Shown here piece after piece: positions 56,290 to 64,000 of a stretch of DNA of 64,000 nt. Source of the stretch: Bradyrhizobium sp. dw_78 (GTDB taxonomy: Bacteria; Pseudomonadota; Alphaproteobacteria; Rhizobiales; Xanthobacteraceae). Position numbers and translations under genes: made by a program. The DNA lies in NCBI RefSeq assembly GCF_018449525.1, contig NZ_JAAVUS010000001.1:930001-994000 (forward strand). Direction: 5' to 3'. Every line of letters starts with the position of its first letter. Position 1 is the stretch's first letter. The notes beneath the pieces were generated by a model. The model worked only from the letters and a program-made list of their open reading frames with translations. It was not told where the DNA came from and did no database searches.

Positions 56290-57063
56290 TCAGGTTGCGA
56301 CCGCCCGGACCTGCGCCAGCGGTCTCTGACTGCGCAATTCGGCGGCGATTTCGGTGTTCAGCACCTGTTCCAGCCGGGTCAAGGCCTTGGCGATCAGGGC
56401 GCCATCCGTAACCCGGTGATCCCAGCGGATCAGGACGTCGATGGTCCGGTCGGGCGTCACGGTGCCGTAACTGAGGATATACGGTCCCGGACTCAGCGCG
56501 TGGAGTTCGCCGGGCCCGTAGGCGGCCACGGAAGTGACCCCGAAACTGCCGAAATAATTGGCGCGCTGGCGGGCGACGTTGAGCCCGAACAGCCAGACCA
56601 GGCGGCGTAATGGCAGCGGCAGGGCGGCGGCCCGCAACATCTTGCAAAACGCCCCGACCTCGCTGACCGGCGCGTCCTTGGCGAACCGGATCAGCCGGTC
56701 GATCTCCGCCAGGGACTGCGGCGGGTCATCCAGGCTGACTTTCTGCGGCAGGACGCAATCCTCGCCGTTCTCGACGCGGGCGATCGCCACCATGCCGATG
56801 CTGCGCGGTAATTCATAGAAATGGGGCCACGGCCATCTGGCATAGAGCGTCCGCAGCACCGGCTGTTCCTGCGCCACCAGCCCGAACGCCTTGACGAAGA
56901 TCGCAGCCCAGCCAGGCGGCTGCGCGGCCAGCGCGCGGGCCTCCAGCAATCGGGAGATATCGAGATTTCGCCGCAGCGAGACGAAGGGAACGCCGATCGA
57001 GGCATGCATCATGTCGTCGATCAGGCGGCGCGGAATTGAGATTTTTCGAATCGTCCCGCGCAT
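56290..57063 (-). CDS. stand-alone 2-oxoacid dehydrogenase acyltransferase-like protein
   Basis: 257 residues from the ATG at 57063 with GGAG upstream. It resembles the catalytic domain of E2 acyltransferases (PF00198) without lipoyl or E1-binding parts: MRGTIRKISIPRRLIDDMMH, GFGVTSVAAYGPG-like FGSFGVTSVAAYGPGELH, and DHRVTDGALIAKALTRLE, which carries the catalytic His and Asp of HxxxDG. Such free-standing proteins are poorly studied and may act on another acyl thioester. No E1 or E3 genes lie nearby. Confidence 0.78.
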   Translation of the reverse strand: MRGTIRKISIPRRLIDDMMHASIGVPFVSLRRNLDISRLLEARALAAQPPGWAAIFVKAFGLVAQEQPVLRTLYARWPWPHFYELPRSIGMVAIARVENGEDCVLPQKVSLDDPPQSLAEIDRLIRFAKDAPVSEVGAFCKMLRAAALPLPLRRLVWLFGLNVARQRANYFGSFGVTSVAAYGPGELHALSPGPYILSYGTVTPDRTIDVLIRWDHRVTDGALIAKALTRLEQVLNTEIAAELRSQRPLAQVRAVAT

Positions 57064-57088
57064 CTTTCGCTCGGATCTCCACGACAGC

Positions 57089-57150
57089 GGATCGGGCGGA
57101 TGGATTGTCGATCCGCCCGATCCGTCTAGCACGAACCAGCTTGCTTGAGG
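57089..57150. repeat. dispersed repeat family 2, copy 1
   Basis: GGATCGGGCGGAT (57089-57101) and ATCCGCCCGATCC (57111-57123) form a 13-bp perfect stem, followed by TCTAGCACGAACCAGCTTGC. The tail recurs at 60458. Confidence 0.8.
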
Positions 57151-57352
57151 CCAGTATATATCTCAAATCCTCCCGGCGCATCCTGTCGCATCCCATCGCG
57201 AGCGGGACGGGGAATGTGAGGGCGGCGATGGCGGCTTTCCTCGTCACGCTGACCTGTCAGAAACATGGCATTGGCGGTGCCGGCCGCGATCAAAACAGGT
57301 TTGGAACCAGGAATATTTGAGCGAGCCTATCTTTCTTCATGGATCGCGCGTA

Positions 57353-57716
57353 CAGAGATTACGTCGCAAGACGATGGCGCTGAAACTCACAGCGGACTGC
57401 GGGCAGACCCGGGGGCAGTACCCGGCGCCTCCACCTTAGCAGCTTGAGCTTAAAGGTCTCATCGCGGTGAGATCGATTTTGCCGCAAGGCCGAATTCCAA
57501 GGCTGCTAAGGCGGGGGCGAACTAGGATCGATGGCCGCGAAGAAGCTCTGAATTGTGCCCGGCATGATACCGCCGTTATCGGGTCAAAAACCTAAATGCA
57601 AACGATAACGTTGCATTGAACGAAGTGCGCCTCGCGGCGTAACTGTTCGGGGTAGGTCCACCTGGCAACAGAACGGCCATCGCCGCGTCATTCCTTCGGG
57701 AGTGGCGCGGCTTTTT
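57353..57716 (+). ncRNA. ssrA: transfer-messenger RNA, circularly permuted
   Basis: The acceptor piece comes first and ends at about 57434: T arm CCGGG-GGCAGTA-CCCGG, then CGCCTCC and ACC. After a spacer with a hairpin (TTAGCAGC ... GCTGCTAA), the coding piece starts with GGGGGCGAACTAGGATCGAT near 57512; GGGGGCG pairs with CGCCTCC over seven bases. The tag frame at 57598-57642 reads ANDNVALNEVRLAA-stop. This is the two-piece alphaproteobacterial form, which frees stalled ribosomes and tags proteins for proteolysis. The 5' end is approximate. Confidence 0.93.
57682..57716 (+). terminator. tmRNA rho-independent terminator
   Basis: GCCGCGTCATTCC and GGAGTGGCGCGGC pair over 13 positions around a TTCG tetraloop closed by C-G, followed by TTTTT. 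Confidence 0.93.
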
Positions 57717-57851
57717 GCATTCAGGGGCCTGATGACGGCATTCTCGCAGACGTGAACCATCGTGAAGCCGCTATCCCTTGGAGCAATGGTTGCCCGATCG
57801 CACATCGTTATTAACGGGCCGTTCGCGCCTTGGCCCATTGGAGCAAATGCG

Positions 57852-58088
57852 ATGCGTTCTGTTTTGGCTTTGGGATTGTTGATCGCACTGGGTGCTTCGG
57901 CTGATGCCGCAACCCTGCATCACGCGCGCACCCGCCATCATGTTTTCATTCCTCCCGGCGTCGCCTCGAGCTTTGCCGCCGTTCCGGGCTGGAGCTACGA
58001 GCGGCCCCGGTCGCCGATCTATGATGACACCCCCGGCTACAGAGATGCCTCCAAGTCCGGCGGTTCGAGGGCGCTACCCGCTGAGTAG
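57852..58088 (+). CDS. small exported protein (78 aa)
   Basis: 78 residues from the ATG at 57852; an in-frame ATG at 57762 adds thirty residues that would mask the signal peptide. MRSVLALGLLIALGASADA is the signal; the mature part is rich in His, Pro and Arg (HHARTRHHVFIPPGVA and WSYERPRSPIYDDTPGY). No known family. A metal-binding role for the histidines is only a guess. Confidence 0.6.
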   Translation: MRSVLALGLLIALGASADAATLHHARTRHHVFIPPGVASSFAAVPGWSYERPRSPIYDDTPGYRDASKSGGSRALPAE

Positions 58089-58132
58089 CGGTCGTAAGAC
58101 ATCTGCCGCGTAGGCGAGCGTCGTGAGAGTGG

Positions 58133-58199
58133 TCTATCGCGTTTTTTAGCGAAGGTGCTTCCGGTTGGCGTGACTAAAACGCGTCAAAACAAAAGAGCT
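58133..58199 (-). repeat. dispersed repeat family 1, copy G (second module)
   Basis: CTATCGCGTTTTTTAGCGAAGG ... GGCGTGACTAAAACGCGTCAAAACAAAAGAGCT, in minus orientation, at the end of the MFS gene. The first palindrome is missing. Confidence 0.7.
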
Positions 58200-59406
58200 A
58201 GCTGGTCGCGATCGGCTTTCCCGGCCAGAAATACCAGACCGAACCGAGCAATTGCAGCAGCACCAGCCCGCTCCAGGCGATGAGGTGGGCTTGTGCGGGA
58301 TAGTGACCTGCCGCCGCAGGCCAAAGATTCAGCACGGCGCCGACTCCGATCTGCGCGGCAAAAACCAGCAGGAAGATCACGAGATTGAACGCCGCGTTGG
58401 CCCGCCCGATCAGATGCAGGGAGAAGTGTCGCGCCATGTCGGCAAAGCTCAGGAAACCAATGCCGCCGAAAGCGCCATAGAGGGTCCATAACAACGTCGC
58501 CGGCAGCGGCACCCGCAGCAGGATCAGGATCTGGTCGAGAAGGAAGACTGCCATCCCCGCGCCGCAGAAGCTGTGCAGCGAGACGCTGTGATGGTCGAGA
58601 CGGCGCGCCAGCGCGCCGAAGCCAACGCTGCCCGCCATCATCGCAAGGCCGAGGATGGACACGAGGGCCGCAGCGTTGCCGGCGTCGAAGCCGGAAACGT
58701 CGCGCATGAACGCGCCCGCCCACAGCGACTGCATTCCATAGAAGACGCCTTGGGTCAGCCCTGAGAAGGAAGCGATCTTCCAGAACACGGCGCTTCCCAG
58801 AATATGCCGCATGCCGGTGAGTTGCTCGACGATGCTACCCGGCCGATGCGGATGCTCGATGTCGGTCACGCCGAACCACAATCCAATGGCCGCGACGGCC
58901 ACCGCCATTGCGAGGGCGACGCAGATCGACCGCCAATCCGTCAGGCCGAGCAGCCAGGTGAGCGGCGAGCCGACCGCTACGCCGCCGAGGCCTCCGACCG
59001 CCATCGTCATGCCGTTGAGCAGCGGCAATTGCTGCAGCGGAAAATGCTGGGCGAGCGCCTTGAACGCACCGCCCAAGGTGGCGGAGACGCCGACCCCGAT
59101 CAGGAAGCGGCCGGCCAGCATCACGGGGAAGTTCGGCGCCAATCCGAAAATCAGAACACCGAGCGCCCCGAGCAACAGCAGGGCGGCATTGACCCGTCGC
59201 GGGCCGTAGCGGTCGAGCAGCAGCCCGCCCGGTATCTGGGCGATGGCAAATCCCAAAAAGTGGAAGCTCGTCAGGGTGCCGAGATCAATGGCCGAGAGGT
59301 GCAGTTCCCGCATCAGGAACGGCGCGAAGCCGATATTAAGGCCGCGCAGCAGGTAGGAGATGAAATAGCCGAGCGCGAAAAGACCAAAGACGCGGAACTT
59401 GAGCAA
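58198..59406 (-). CDS. major facilitator superfamily transporter
   Basis: 402 residues with about 12 membrane segments (FGLFALGYFISYLLRGLNIG, FAIAQIPGGLLLDRYGPRRV with the Gly-x-x-x-Asp-Arg-x-Gly-Arg/Pro-Arg motif). It is divergent from a LysR regulator, with an inverted-repeat operator between, a common arrangement for an inducible exporter. The substrate is unknown. The C-terminus continues to a hydrophobic end near the repeat. Confidence 0.88.
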   Translation of the reverse strand: MLKFRVFGLFALGYFISYLLRGLNIGFAPFLMRELHLSAIDLGTLTSFHFLGFAIAQIPGGLLLDRYGPRRVNAALLLLGALGVLIFGLAPNFPVMLAGRFLIGVGVSATLGGAFKALAQHFPLQQLPLLNGMTMAVGGLGGVAVGSPLTWLLGLTDWRSICVALAMAVAVAAIGLWFGVTDIEHPHRPGSIVEQLTGMRHILGSAVFWKIASFSGLTQGVFYGMQSLWAGAFMRDVSGFDAGNAAALVSILGLAMMAGSVGFGALARRLDHHSVSLHSFCGAGMAVFLLDQILILLRVPLPATLLWTLYGAFGGIGFLSFADMARHFSLHLIGRANAAFNLVIFLLVFAAQIGVGAVLNLWPAAAGHYPAQAHLIAWSGLVLLQLLGSVWYFWPGKPIATS

Positions 59407-59469
59407 AACCAGCCATCCAGACTTGCAGGAGAGGCTCGGGCACTATCATGGCCGAGGATCGAGAGCTAA

Positions 59470-59494
59470 TATCGATTGGCAATGAAAATCGATA
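59470..59494. promoter_or_regulatory. LysR-type operator
   Basis: TATCGATT-N9-AATCGATA is a perfect 8-bp inverted repeat that contains the T-N11-A pattern of LysR-family sites, in the 98-base spacer between the MFS and LysR genes. Confidence 0.82.
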
Positions 59495-59504
59495 GGTAAA
59501 GTCT

Positions 59505-60410
59505 ATGGGTTTCACGCTGACGCAGCTTCGACACTTCGTAGCCATCGCCGAGGATGGACGCATGTCGCGCGCAGCGGAGCGCTGCAACATCGCGCAGCCC
59601 TCGCTTTCCACTTCCTTGCGGAACCTCGAAGCAACCCTGGCTGTGACGCTCTTCATCCGCGAGCCGCGCGGGCTGCGCCTGACCGCTGACGGCGAGCGGT
59701 TCCTGCGCCACGCCCGGCACCTGCTCTCGGTAGAGCGCGAGGCCGTCGAGGACATGCGGACCGAACCCGATCAGACAGCGGGGGCGGTCAGGATTGCCGT
59801 CGCGGAGACCATTAGCGGCTTTCTCGTGCCGTCGCTGCTGCAGCAGGCGGCGCGAACCCTGCCGTTCATGGCGATCGAGATCGAGGAGTTGGGGCGCGAG
59901 GCGGCTGAAGAGAAAATCCTGAAGGGCGAACTCGATCTCGCCATGACGATCGTCAACCATCTGTCCGACAGGACGCTCATCGCCTACGACATCCTGCTGC
60001 GCTCGCCGCGCCATATCTGGACCTGCGTCGACCATCCGCTGCTCGACCGGGAGACCGTCGGCCTCGCCGATCTCACCGACTATGCCTTCGTTCTCCTCGA
60101 AACCGATGATCATGTGTCCATGATCCAGCAATATTGGGCCGCGCAGGGTTTCGCGCCGAAAGTTGCATTCCGCAGCAAATCTCTGGAATGTATCCGCAAC
60201 CTCGTGGGCCAGGGGATCGGAATTACGATCCTTTCCGACTTCCTCTACCGGGCCTGGTCGCATGACGGCGGCCGTATCCGCCGGAAACCCCTGTCGGATG
60301 CAGCGCCGACGCTGGATATCGGTATCGGCCACATGAGAGGCCACGACCTGTCGCCGGGCGCCCGTCGTGTCTTCGACATGATCACGCAATTGGGCCTTGC
60401 GACTGGCTAG
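59505..60410 (+). CDS. LysR-family transcription regulator
   Basis: 301 residues. MGFTLTQLRHFVAIAEDGRM and AERCNIAQPSLSTSLRNLEA form the N-terminal winged helix; the C-terminal effector domain is typical (VRIAVAETISGFLVPSLLQQ, GQGIGITILSDFLY). The start at 59505 follows GGTAAAGTCT. It likely autoregulates and controls the divergent MFS gene. The coinducer is unknown. Confidence 0.92.
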   Translation: MGFTLTQLRHFVAIAEDGRMSRAAERCNIAQPSLSTSLRNLEATLAVTLFIREPRGLRLTADGERFLRHARHLLSVEREAVEDMRTEPDQTAGAVRIAVAETISGFLVPSLLQQAARTLPFMAIEIEELGREAAEEKILKGELDLAMTIVNHLSDRTLIAYDILLRSPRHIWTCVDHPLLDRETVGLADLTDYAFVLLETDDHVSMIQQYWAAQGFAPKVAFRSKSLECIRNLVGQGIGITILSDFLYRAWSHDGGRIRRKPLSDAAPTLDIGIGHMRGHDLSPGARRVFDMITQLGLATG

Positions 60411-60435
60411 CTCGGATATCCATGAGGGCGGATCG

Positions 60436-60483
60436 GGCGGATCGATTTTCGATCCGCCTAGCACGAACCAATTTGCTTGAGGG
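60436..60483. repeat. dispersed repeat family 2, copy 2
   Basis: GGCGGATCGA-TTT-TCGATCCGCC (60436-60458) followed by TAGCACGAACCAATTTGCTTGA, matching the tail of copy 1 at 57125-57150 at 22 of 24 bases. Confidence 0.75.
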
Positions 60484-60500
60484 AAGACGGTTGGCGGCGG

Positions 60501-60887
60501 CTACGGCGCAGGCGTGGCCAGCGGCTTGGTTTTGTCCACAACGTAGATGCCGAGCAGTTTGACGGGCTTATCGCCTGTAACCTTGACGTCATGCACGGCG
60601 CCGGCCGGAATCGAATAGGAATCGCCGGGTTTGAGGTGCTGGGTCGGCTTGCCTTCGACGACGAGGTCGGCTTCGCCGTCCAGCACATAACCGGTTTCGA
60701 GACCAGGATGGGTATGGCGTCCGGCGCTGCCGCCCGCAGGAACTTCGGCGATGCCGGTAATGGTCAGATAGCCATCCGGAAATTCGGTCTTTTGCAGCGG
60801 CGTACGTTTGATACCGCTTTGCTGGGCGAGGGCGCTACCCGTAAAGGCCAGAGCGACGGTGAGTGCGAGCAGAGTTTTCTTGATCAT
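60501..60887 (-). CDS. exported cupin-domain protein
   Basis: 128 residues with a signal peptide (MIKKTLLALTVALAFTGSALA). The cupin core is GSAGRHTHPGLETGYVLDGE (His pair and Glu of motif 1) and DSYSIPAGAVHDVKVTG (motif 2 His), so a metal site is likely. Cupins bind small molecules or act as oxygenases or isomerases; the role here is unknown. It lies between repeat family 2 and murI on the same strand, and the murI gene follows about 106 bases upstream of it. Confidence 0.85.
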   Translation of the reverse strand: MIKKTLLALTVALAFTGSALAQQSGIKRTPLQKTEFPDGYLTITGIAEVPAGGSAGRHTHPGLETGYVLDGEADLVVEGKPTQHLKPGDSYSIPAGAVHDVKVTGDKPVKLLGIYVVDKTKPLATPAP

Positions 60888-60993
60888 GGTTTTCCTTCCT
60901 GTGCCGGGACAGTAACAGTGCCAGGCACAACGGGAAAGCGCGCGGGCTGCATGGATGGGCGCGCGTTGGCGAGGGCCGGCGGCTGCGCCACCG

Positions 60994-61788
60994 TCAGGCT
61001 GGAACGCGGCCGCCGAAAAACGGCATCAGCGCGCGGTTCAGCGTGTGCGGCCGTCCGGACGTGAAGATCATCTCGGCGCCCTGATCGGCGTCTCCCGCGG
61101 CCGGACCGATTAAATCCACCACCCGCCGTGCAATCGCGGGCGCGGGATCGATCCAGTCCACCGGCCACGGCGCCAGCCGGATCAAGCGGTCCAGCAGCAG
61201 GGGATAGTGGGTGCAGGCCAGCACCACGGTATCGGTGCGGGTGGCAGCATCCTCGCGGTTGCCGACAAAGCAGGGTGCAAGTTCGGCGGAGAGTACGGAA
61301 TCGCTTACCGTCCGGCCGTTCAGCGCGGCTTCGGCCAGCGAGGCAAGATCGGCCGAGCCCACCAGCGTCACGTCGCAGCCTTGCGCGAAATCGCGGATCA
61401 GCGCGCGGGTATATTCGCGTTGGACCGTGCCGCTGGTGCCGAGCACCGAGACGCGCCTGGTTTTCGAACCGGCGCAGGCCGGCTTGATCGCAGGCACAGT
61501 TCCGACGAACGGCACTTTATAGGCGGCGCGCAGATGCGACAGCACCAGCGTGGACGCGGTATTGCAGGCGATCACCACGATGTCGGGCCGATGCGTCGAT
61601 ATCAATTCGCCGATCAGCGGCACCACGCGCGCGATGAGCGCGTCTTCGCTGTGGTGGCCATAGGGAAAGAACGCGTCATCCGCGACATAGACATAATGCG
61701 CGTCCGGTCGCGCCTTCACGATTTCACGCAGCACCGTGAGGCCGCCAAGGCCGGAATCGAACACGAGAATGGTGGGAGAAACTGGCAC
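60994..61788 (-). CDS. murI: glutamate racemase
   Basis: 264 residues. It makes D-glutamate for peptidoglycan. The two catalytic cysteines are in VVIACNTASTLVLSHL and VVLACTHYPLLLDRL; FDSGLGGLTVLREI is the substrate loop and YVADDAFFPYGHHSEDALI is the family Asp/Tyr segment. It is close to rpsD in relatives as well. No start problem is seen. Confidence 0.96.
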   Translation of the reverse strand: MPVSPTILVFDSGLGGLTVLREIVKARPDAHYVYVADDAFFPYGHHSEDALIARVVPLIGELISTHRPDIVVIACNTASTLVLSHLRAAYKVPFVGTVPAIKPACAGSKTRRVSVLGTSGTVQREYTRALIRDFAQGCDVTLVGSADLASLAEAALNGRTVSDSVLSAELAPCFVGNREDAATRTDTVVLACTHYPLLLDRLIRLAPWPVDWIDPAPAIARRVVDLIGPAAGDADQGAEMIFTSGRPHTLNRALMPFFGGRVPA

Positions 61789-61943
61789 GCGGTTATTTTA
61801 CACGGTCCGGGGTTACCATTGGGTTGTTAGCGCATATCGGTGCGGGTAGGCAAAGATGTGGCTCCCGCTTTGATTGCGCCTTGTGATTCCTGCAATTTCC
61901 GGCGAGCATGAGCATCTGGCAGCATCGTGAGGCGGGGGCGTCG

Positions 61944-64000
61944 ATGCCGAAAAATATTGTCTTGCTTTCGGACGGGACCGGCAACAGCGCGGCAAGCCTG
62001 TTCAAAACCAATGTCTGGCGACTGTATCAGATTCTCGATCTCGGCGATCCGCAACGCCAGGTCGCCTTTTACGACGATGGCATCGGCACGTCGTCGTTCA
62101 AGCTGTTCGCCATTCTCGGCGGCGTCTTCGGTTTCGGCCTGAAGCGCAACGTGATTGCGATCTACAGTTTCTGCTGCCGCAATTACCGGCCCGGAGACCG
62201 CATCTATTGTTTCGGCTTCAGCCGCGGTTCGTTCACGATCCGGGTCGTGGCGGCGATGATCGCTTCGCAAGGGCTGGTCGCTTACAACGACAACGAATCC
62301 GACCTCGCGCGCTTCGCCGCCGACGCCTATCGCCGTTACCGGCGGCGGTTCAATGGCGGCATCCTGAAATATCTCGGCAAGGCTCACATCGATCTGCGCG
62401 CTATGCGCGATTTCACCATCCGGCAATGGCGCAGGCTCTCCGGCCAGCCGGTGGGCGCGCCGCCGGCGGTGGAAGTCGAGAGCATCCATTTCGTCGGCAT
62501 CTGGGACACGGTAGACGCCTATGGCGGGCCGATCCAGGAGATGACGCGGGCGATCGACTACTGGATCTGGCCGCTGTCGATGCCGGATCAGTTCATGAGC
62601 GCGAAAGTCCTCAAGGCGTGCCATGCGATGTCGCTAGAGGATGAGCGTGACGCGTTCAGCCCGGTGATCTGGGATCAGCGCTATGTCCGCGCGACGGCCA
62701 ACGTGCCGGGGCACGGCAAGACCGACTGGCTGTTCGATATCGATTACGACCCGCGCAGCGAAGCCGCGAAACTGGCCGAGCCGGCGCCGCATCTGCGGAC
62801 GCAGCTTCCGGCCATCGATCAGCAAAGGATCAGCCAGGTCTGGTTCGTCGGGGTCCATGCCGATGTCGGCGGCGGCTATCCACAGAACGGTCTTTCCTAT
62901 GTGACGCTCGACTGGATGCTGGACCGCGCGGAAGCCTACGGTCTCCGATATTTCCCCGGCCAGCGCGCGCAGCAGATCGATCCGCAGATCAATCCGGACG
63001 ACAAGCTCAACGATTCCCGCAAGGGACTCGCCGCTTATTACCGCTACAAGCCGCGCAATATCCTCGATCTCTACGACGCGCCGCCCTACAAGCCGTCGTT
63101 TCGCGAGGATATCGCCCGCATATGGCGCATGTTGCGCGGAACGCCCGATCCGCAGACGAAAATCCTCGACGATCTCTATCCCGGCATGTCGCGGGTGGTG
63201 CTGCCGCCGCCACGGGCGACCATGCATGATTCCGTTTTCAGGCGTGTGCAGTCCGGCACCGATCGCTACGTGCCGGTGGTCATGCCGGCAGCCTATACCT
63301 ACACGACCAAGGCCGGAACGATCACGGACGCCTTGCATCCCGCCGATCCCGGCCATGCGCGGTCGCGTGTCCAGGACGATGTCTGGAACTGGATCTGGCT
63401 GCGCCGCGTCGTCTATTTCCTGACGGCCTTTGCCACCTCCTTCGTTGCCGCGATTCCGGTCTGGGTGATCTACGCGCCGGGCTTCGGCAAGGACCAAGTC
63501 GGCGGCTTCGTCAATCCGATCGTCAATGCCGCAGCGTCGTTCCTGCCCGGATTCCTGGAGCCGTGGTGGGTCGCGTTCCGTGATGGCCCGGGTTTTGTCC
63601 TGATCGGCGCGGCCGCGGCGCTGGCCTTGATGGCCTGGGGCGCGAGGCTGCAGGAGACGATCCATGACGTCGCGCGCGTCGCCTGGCATTCGCCCGCCAG
63701 CCACAGGAAACTGACCGGATGGCGCGAGTGGATTTACCGGCTGCGCCGGCTCAGGGTCTATCAGGCGTTTTTCTACGCCCTGTCGCACTGGATCCTGCCG
63801 ACCGGCATCATGTTCTGGCTGTTCTGGTGGCTCGCCTTTGGGACGGCCAATACGCTCGGTCTGGTCTGCAAAGGAACCGGAGGCGTCGAAGTAAGCGCGT
63901 CAGGGCAGGGAACGGGCGCGGCTCAAGCCGGCGTGAAGCCCGTCCTGATGGACACTGCGAACGCGTGCAATGCGACCGCCATGCGGGTGACGGAAGGCAA
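61944..64000 (+). CDS. DUF2235 alpha/beta hydrolase with C-terminal membrane region (partial)
   Basis: 685 residues are seen before the window ends; the frame is still open. The start at 61944 (MPKNIVLLSDGTGNSAASLF) is chosen over an ATG at 61908. The DUF2235 marks are DGTGN, the nucleophile GFSRGSF (G-x-S-x-G) and the catalytic HADVGGGYPQNGLS. The family includes type VI secretion phospholipases (Tle1) and fungal and bacterial lipases. After about residue 490 several hydrophobic segments appear (VVYFLTAFATSFVAAIPVWV and later), so this one is membrane-bound. No secretion genes are in view. Confidence 0.88.
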   Translation, partial: MPKNIVLLSDGTGNSAASLFKTNVWRLYQILDLGDPQRQVAFYDDGIGTSSFKLFAILGGVFGFGLKRNVIAIYSFCCRNYRPGDRIYCFGFSRGSFTIRVVAAMIASQGLVAYNDNESDLARFAADAYRRYRRRFNGGILKYLGKAHIDLRAMRDFTIRQWRRLSGQPVGAPPAVEVESIHFVGIWDTVDAYGGPIQEMTRAIDYWIWPLSMPDQFMSAKVLKACHAMSLEDERDAFSPVIWDQRYVRATANVPGHGKTDWLFDIDYDPRSEAAKLAEPAPHLRTQLPAIDQQRISQVWFVGVHADVGGGYPQNGLSYVTLDWMLDRAEAYGLRYFPGQRAQQIDPQINPDDKLNDSRKGLAAYYRYKPRNILDLYDAPPYKPSFREDIARIWRMLRGTPDPQTKILDDLYPGMSRVVLPPPRATMHDSVFRRVQSGTDRYVPVVMPAAYTYTTKAGTITDALHPADPGHARSRVQDDVWNWIWLRRVVYFLTAFATSFVAAIPVWVIYAPGFGKDQVGGFVNPIVNAAASFLPGFLEPWWVAFRDGPGFVLIGAAAALALMAWGARLQETIHDVARVAWHSPASHRKLTGWREWIYRLRRLRVYQAFFYALSHWILPTGIMFWLFWWLAFGTANTLGLVCKGTGGVEVSASGQGTGAAQAGVKPVLMDTANACNATAMRVTEG

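Overview
The window looks like the chromosome of a Bradyrhizobium-type alphaproteobacterium (Nitrobacteraceae, close to Bradyrhizobium, Rhodopseudomonas and Nitrobacter). Coding sequence is GC-rich. There is a GAAC-N7-GAAC LexA site before recA, a circularly permuted tmRNA gene, a zeta-type F1-ATPase inhibitor, and the order purC-purS-purQ...purL...bolA...grxD...rpsD...murI. The genus is inferred from these features and was not searched against any database.

Layout. 1-9.2 kb: the start of an ABC substrate-binding protein, a PAS-GGDEF-EAL protein, a Crp/Fnr regulator, a globin-coupled chemotaxis transducer behind a perfect FNR/FixK box, then a run of very small exported or lipoprotein genes and a PilZ protein. 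9.2-13.8 kb: an accessory island with an orphan adenine methyltransferase, a decayed IS1-family transposase, a degenerate tRNA-like sequence and three genes of unknown function. 13.8-28.9 kb: housekeeping genes recA, gcvT-gcvH-gcvP under a tandem glycine riboswitch, alaS, icd, a TrmJ-type methyltransferase fused to a DUF559 nuclease-like domain, cyanase and the ATPase inhibitor. A DUF1835 gene sits between two copies of the recA terminator.

29-35.7 kb: the purine genes purC, purS, purQ and purL, with a substrate-binding protein and a thioesterase placed between purQ and purL. The end of purL runs into an IS5-family remnant. 35.8-46.6 kb is a second accessory stretch: two TetR-type regulators, an AraC regulator, a TetA-like efflux pump, an oxidoreductase broken by an in-frame stop, an AT-rich flavin monooxygenase of foreign appearance, an O-methyltransferase coupled to a siderophore-interacting protein, and a membrane acyltransferase. 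46.8-51.2 kb: bolA and grxD, usually close partners, are separated by an LtrA-type membrane protein and the ergothioneine genes egtB-egtD; a wrecked macrodomain gene follows grxD.

51.5-64 kb: two tandem serine hydrolases, threonine aldolase, rpsD, a stand-alone acyltransferase-like protein, tmRNA, an MFS/LysR divergent pair with a clear palindromic operator, an exported cupin, murI, and the first part of a DUF2235 hydrolase.

Three families of short palindromic repeats are scattered between genes. In one of them the outer stem arms covary between copies, which points to selection on the hairpin. The strongest candidates for something new are the 11.8-13.75 kb cassette of unknown genes, the terminator-flanked DUF1835 insertion, the methyltransferase-nuclease fusion, and the paired small secreted proteins near 6.4-7.3 kb.
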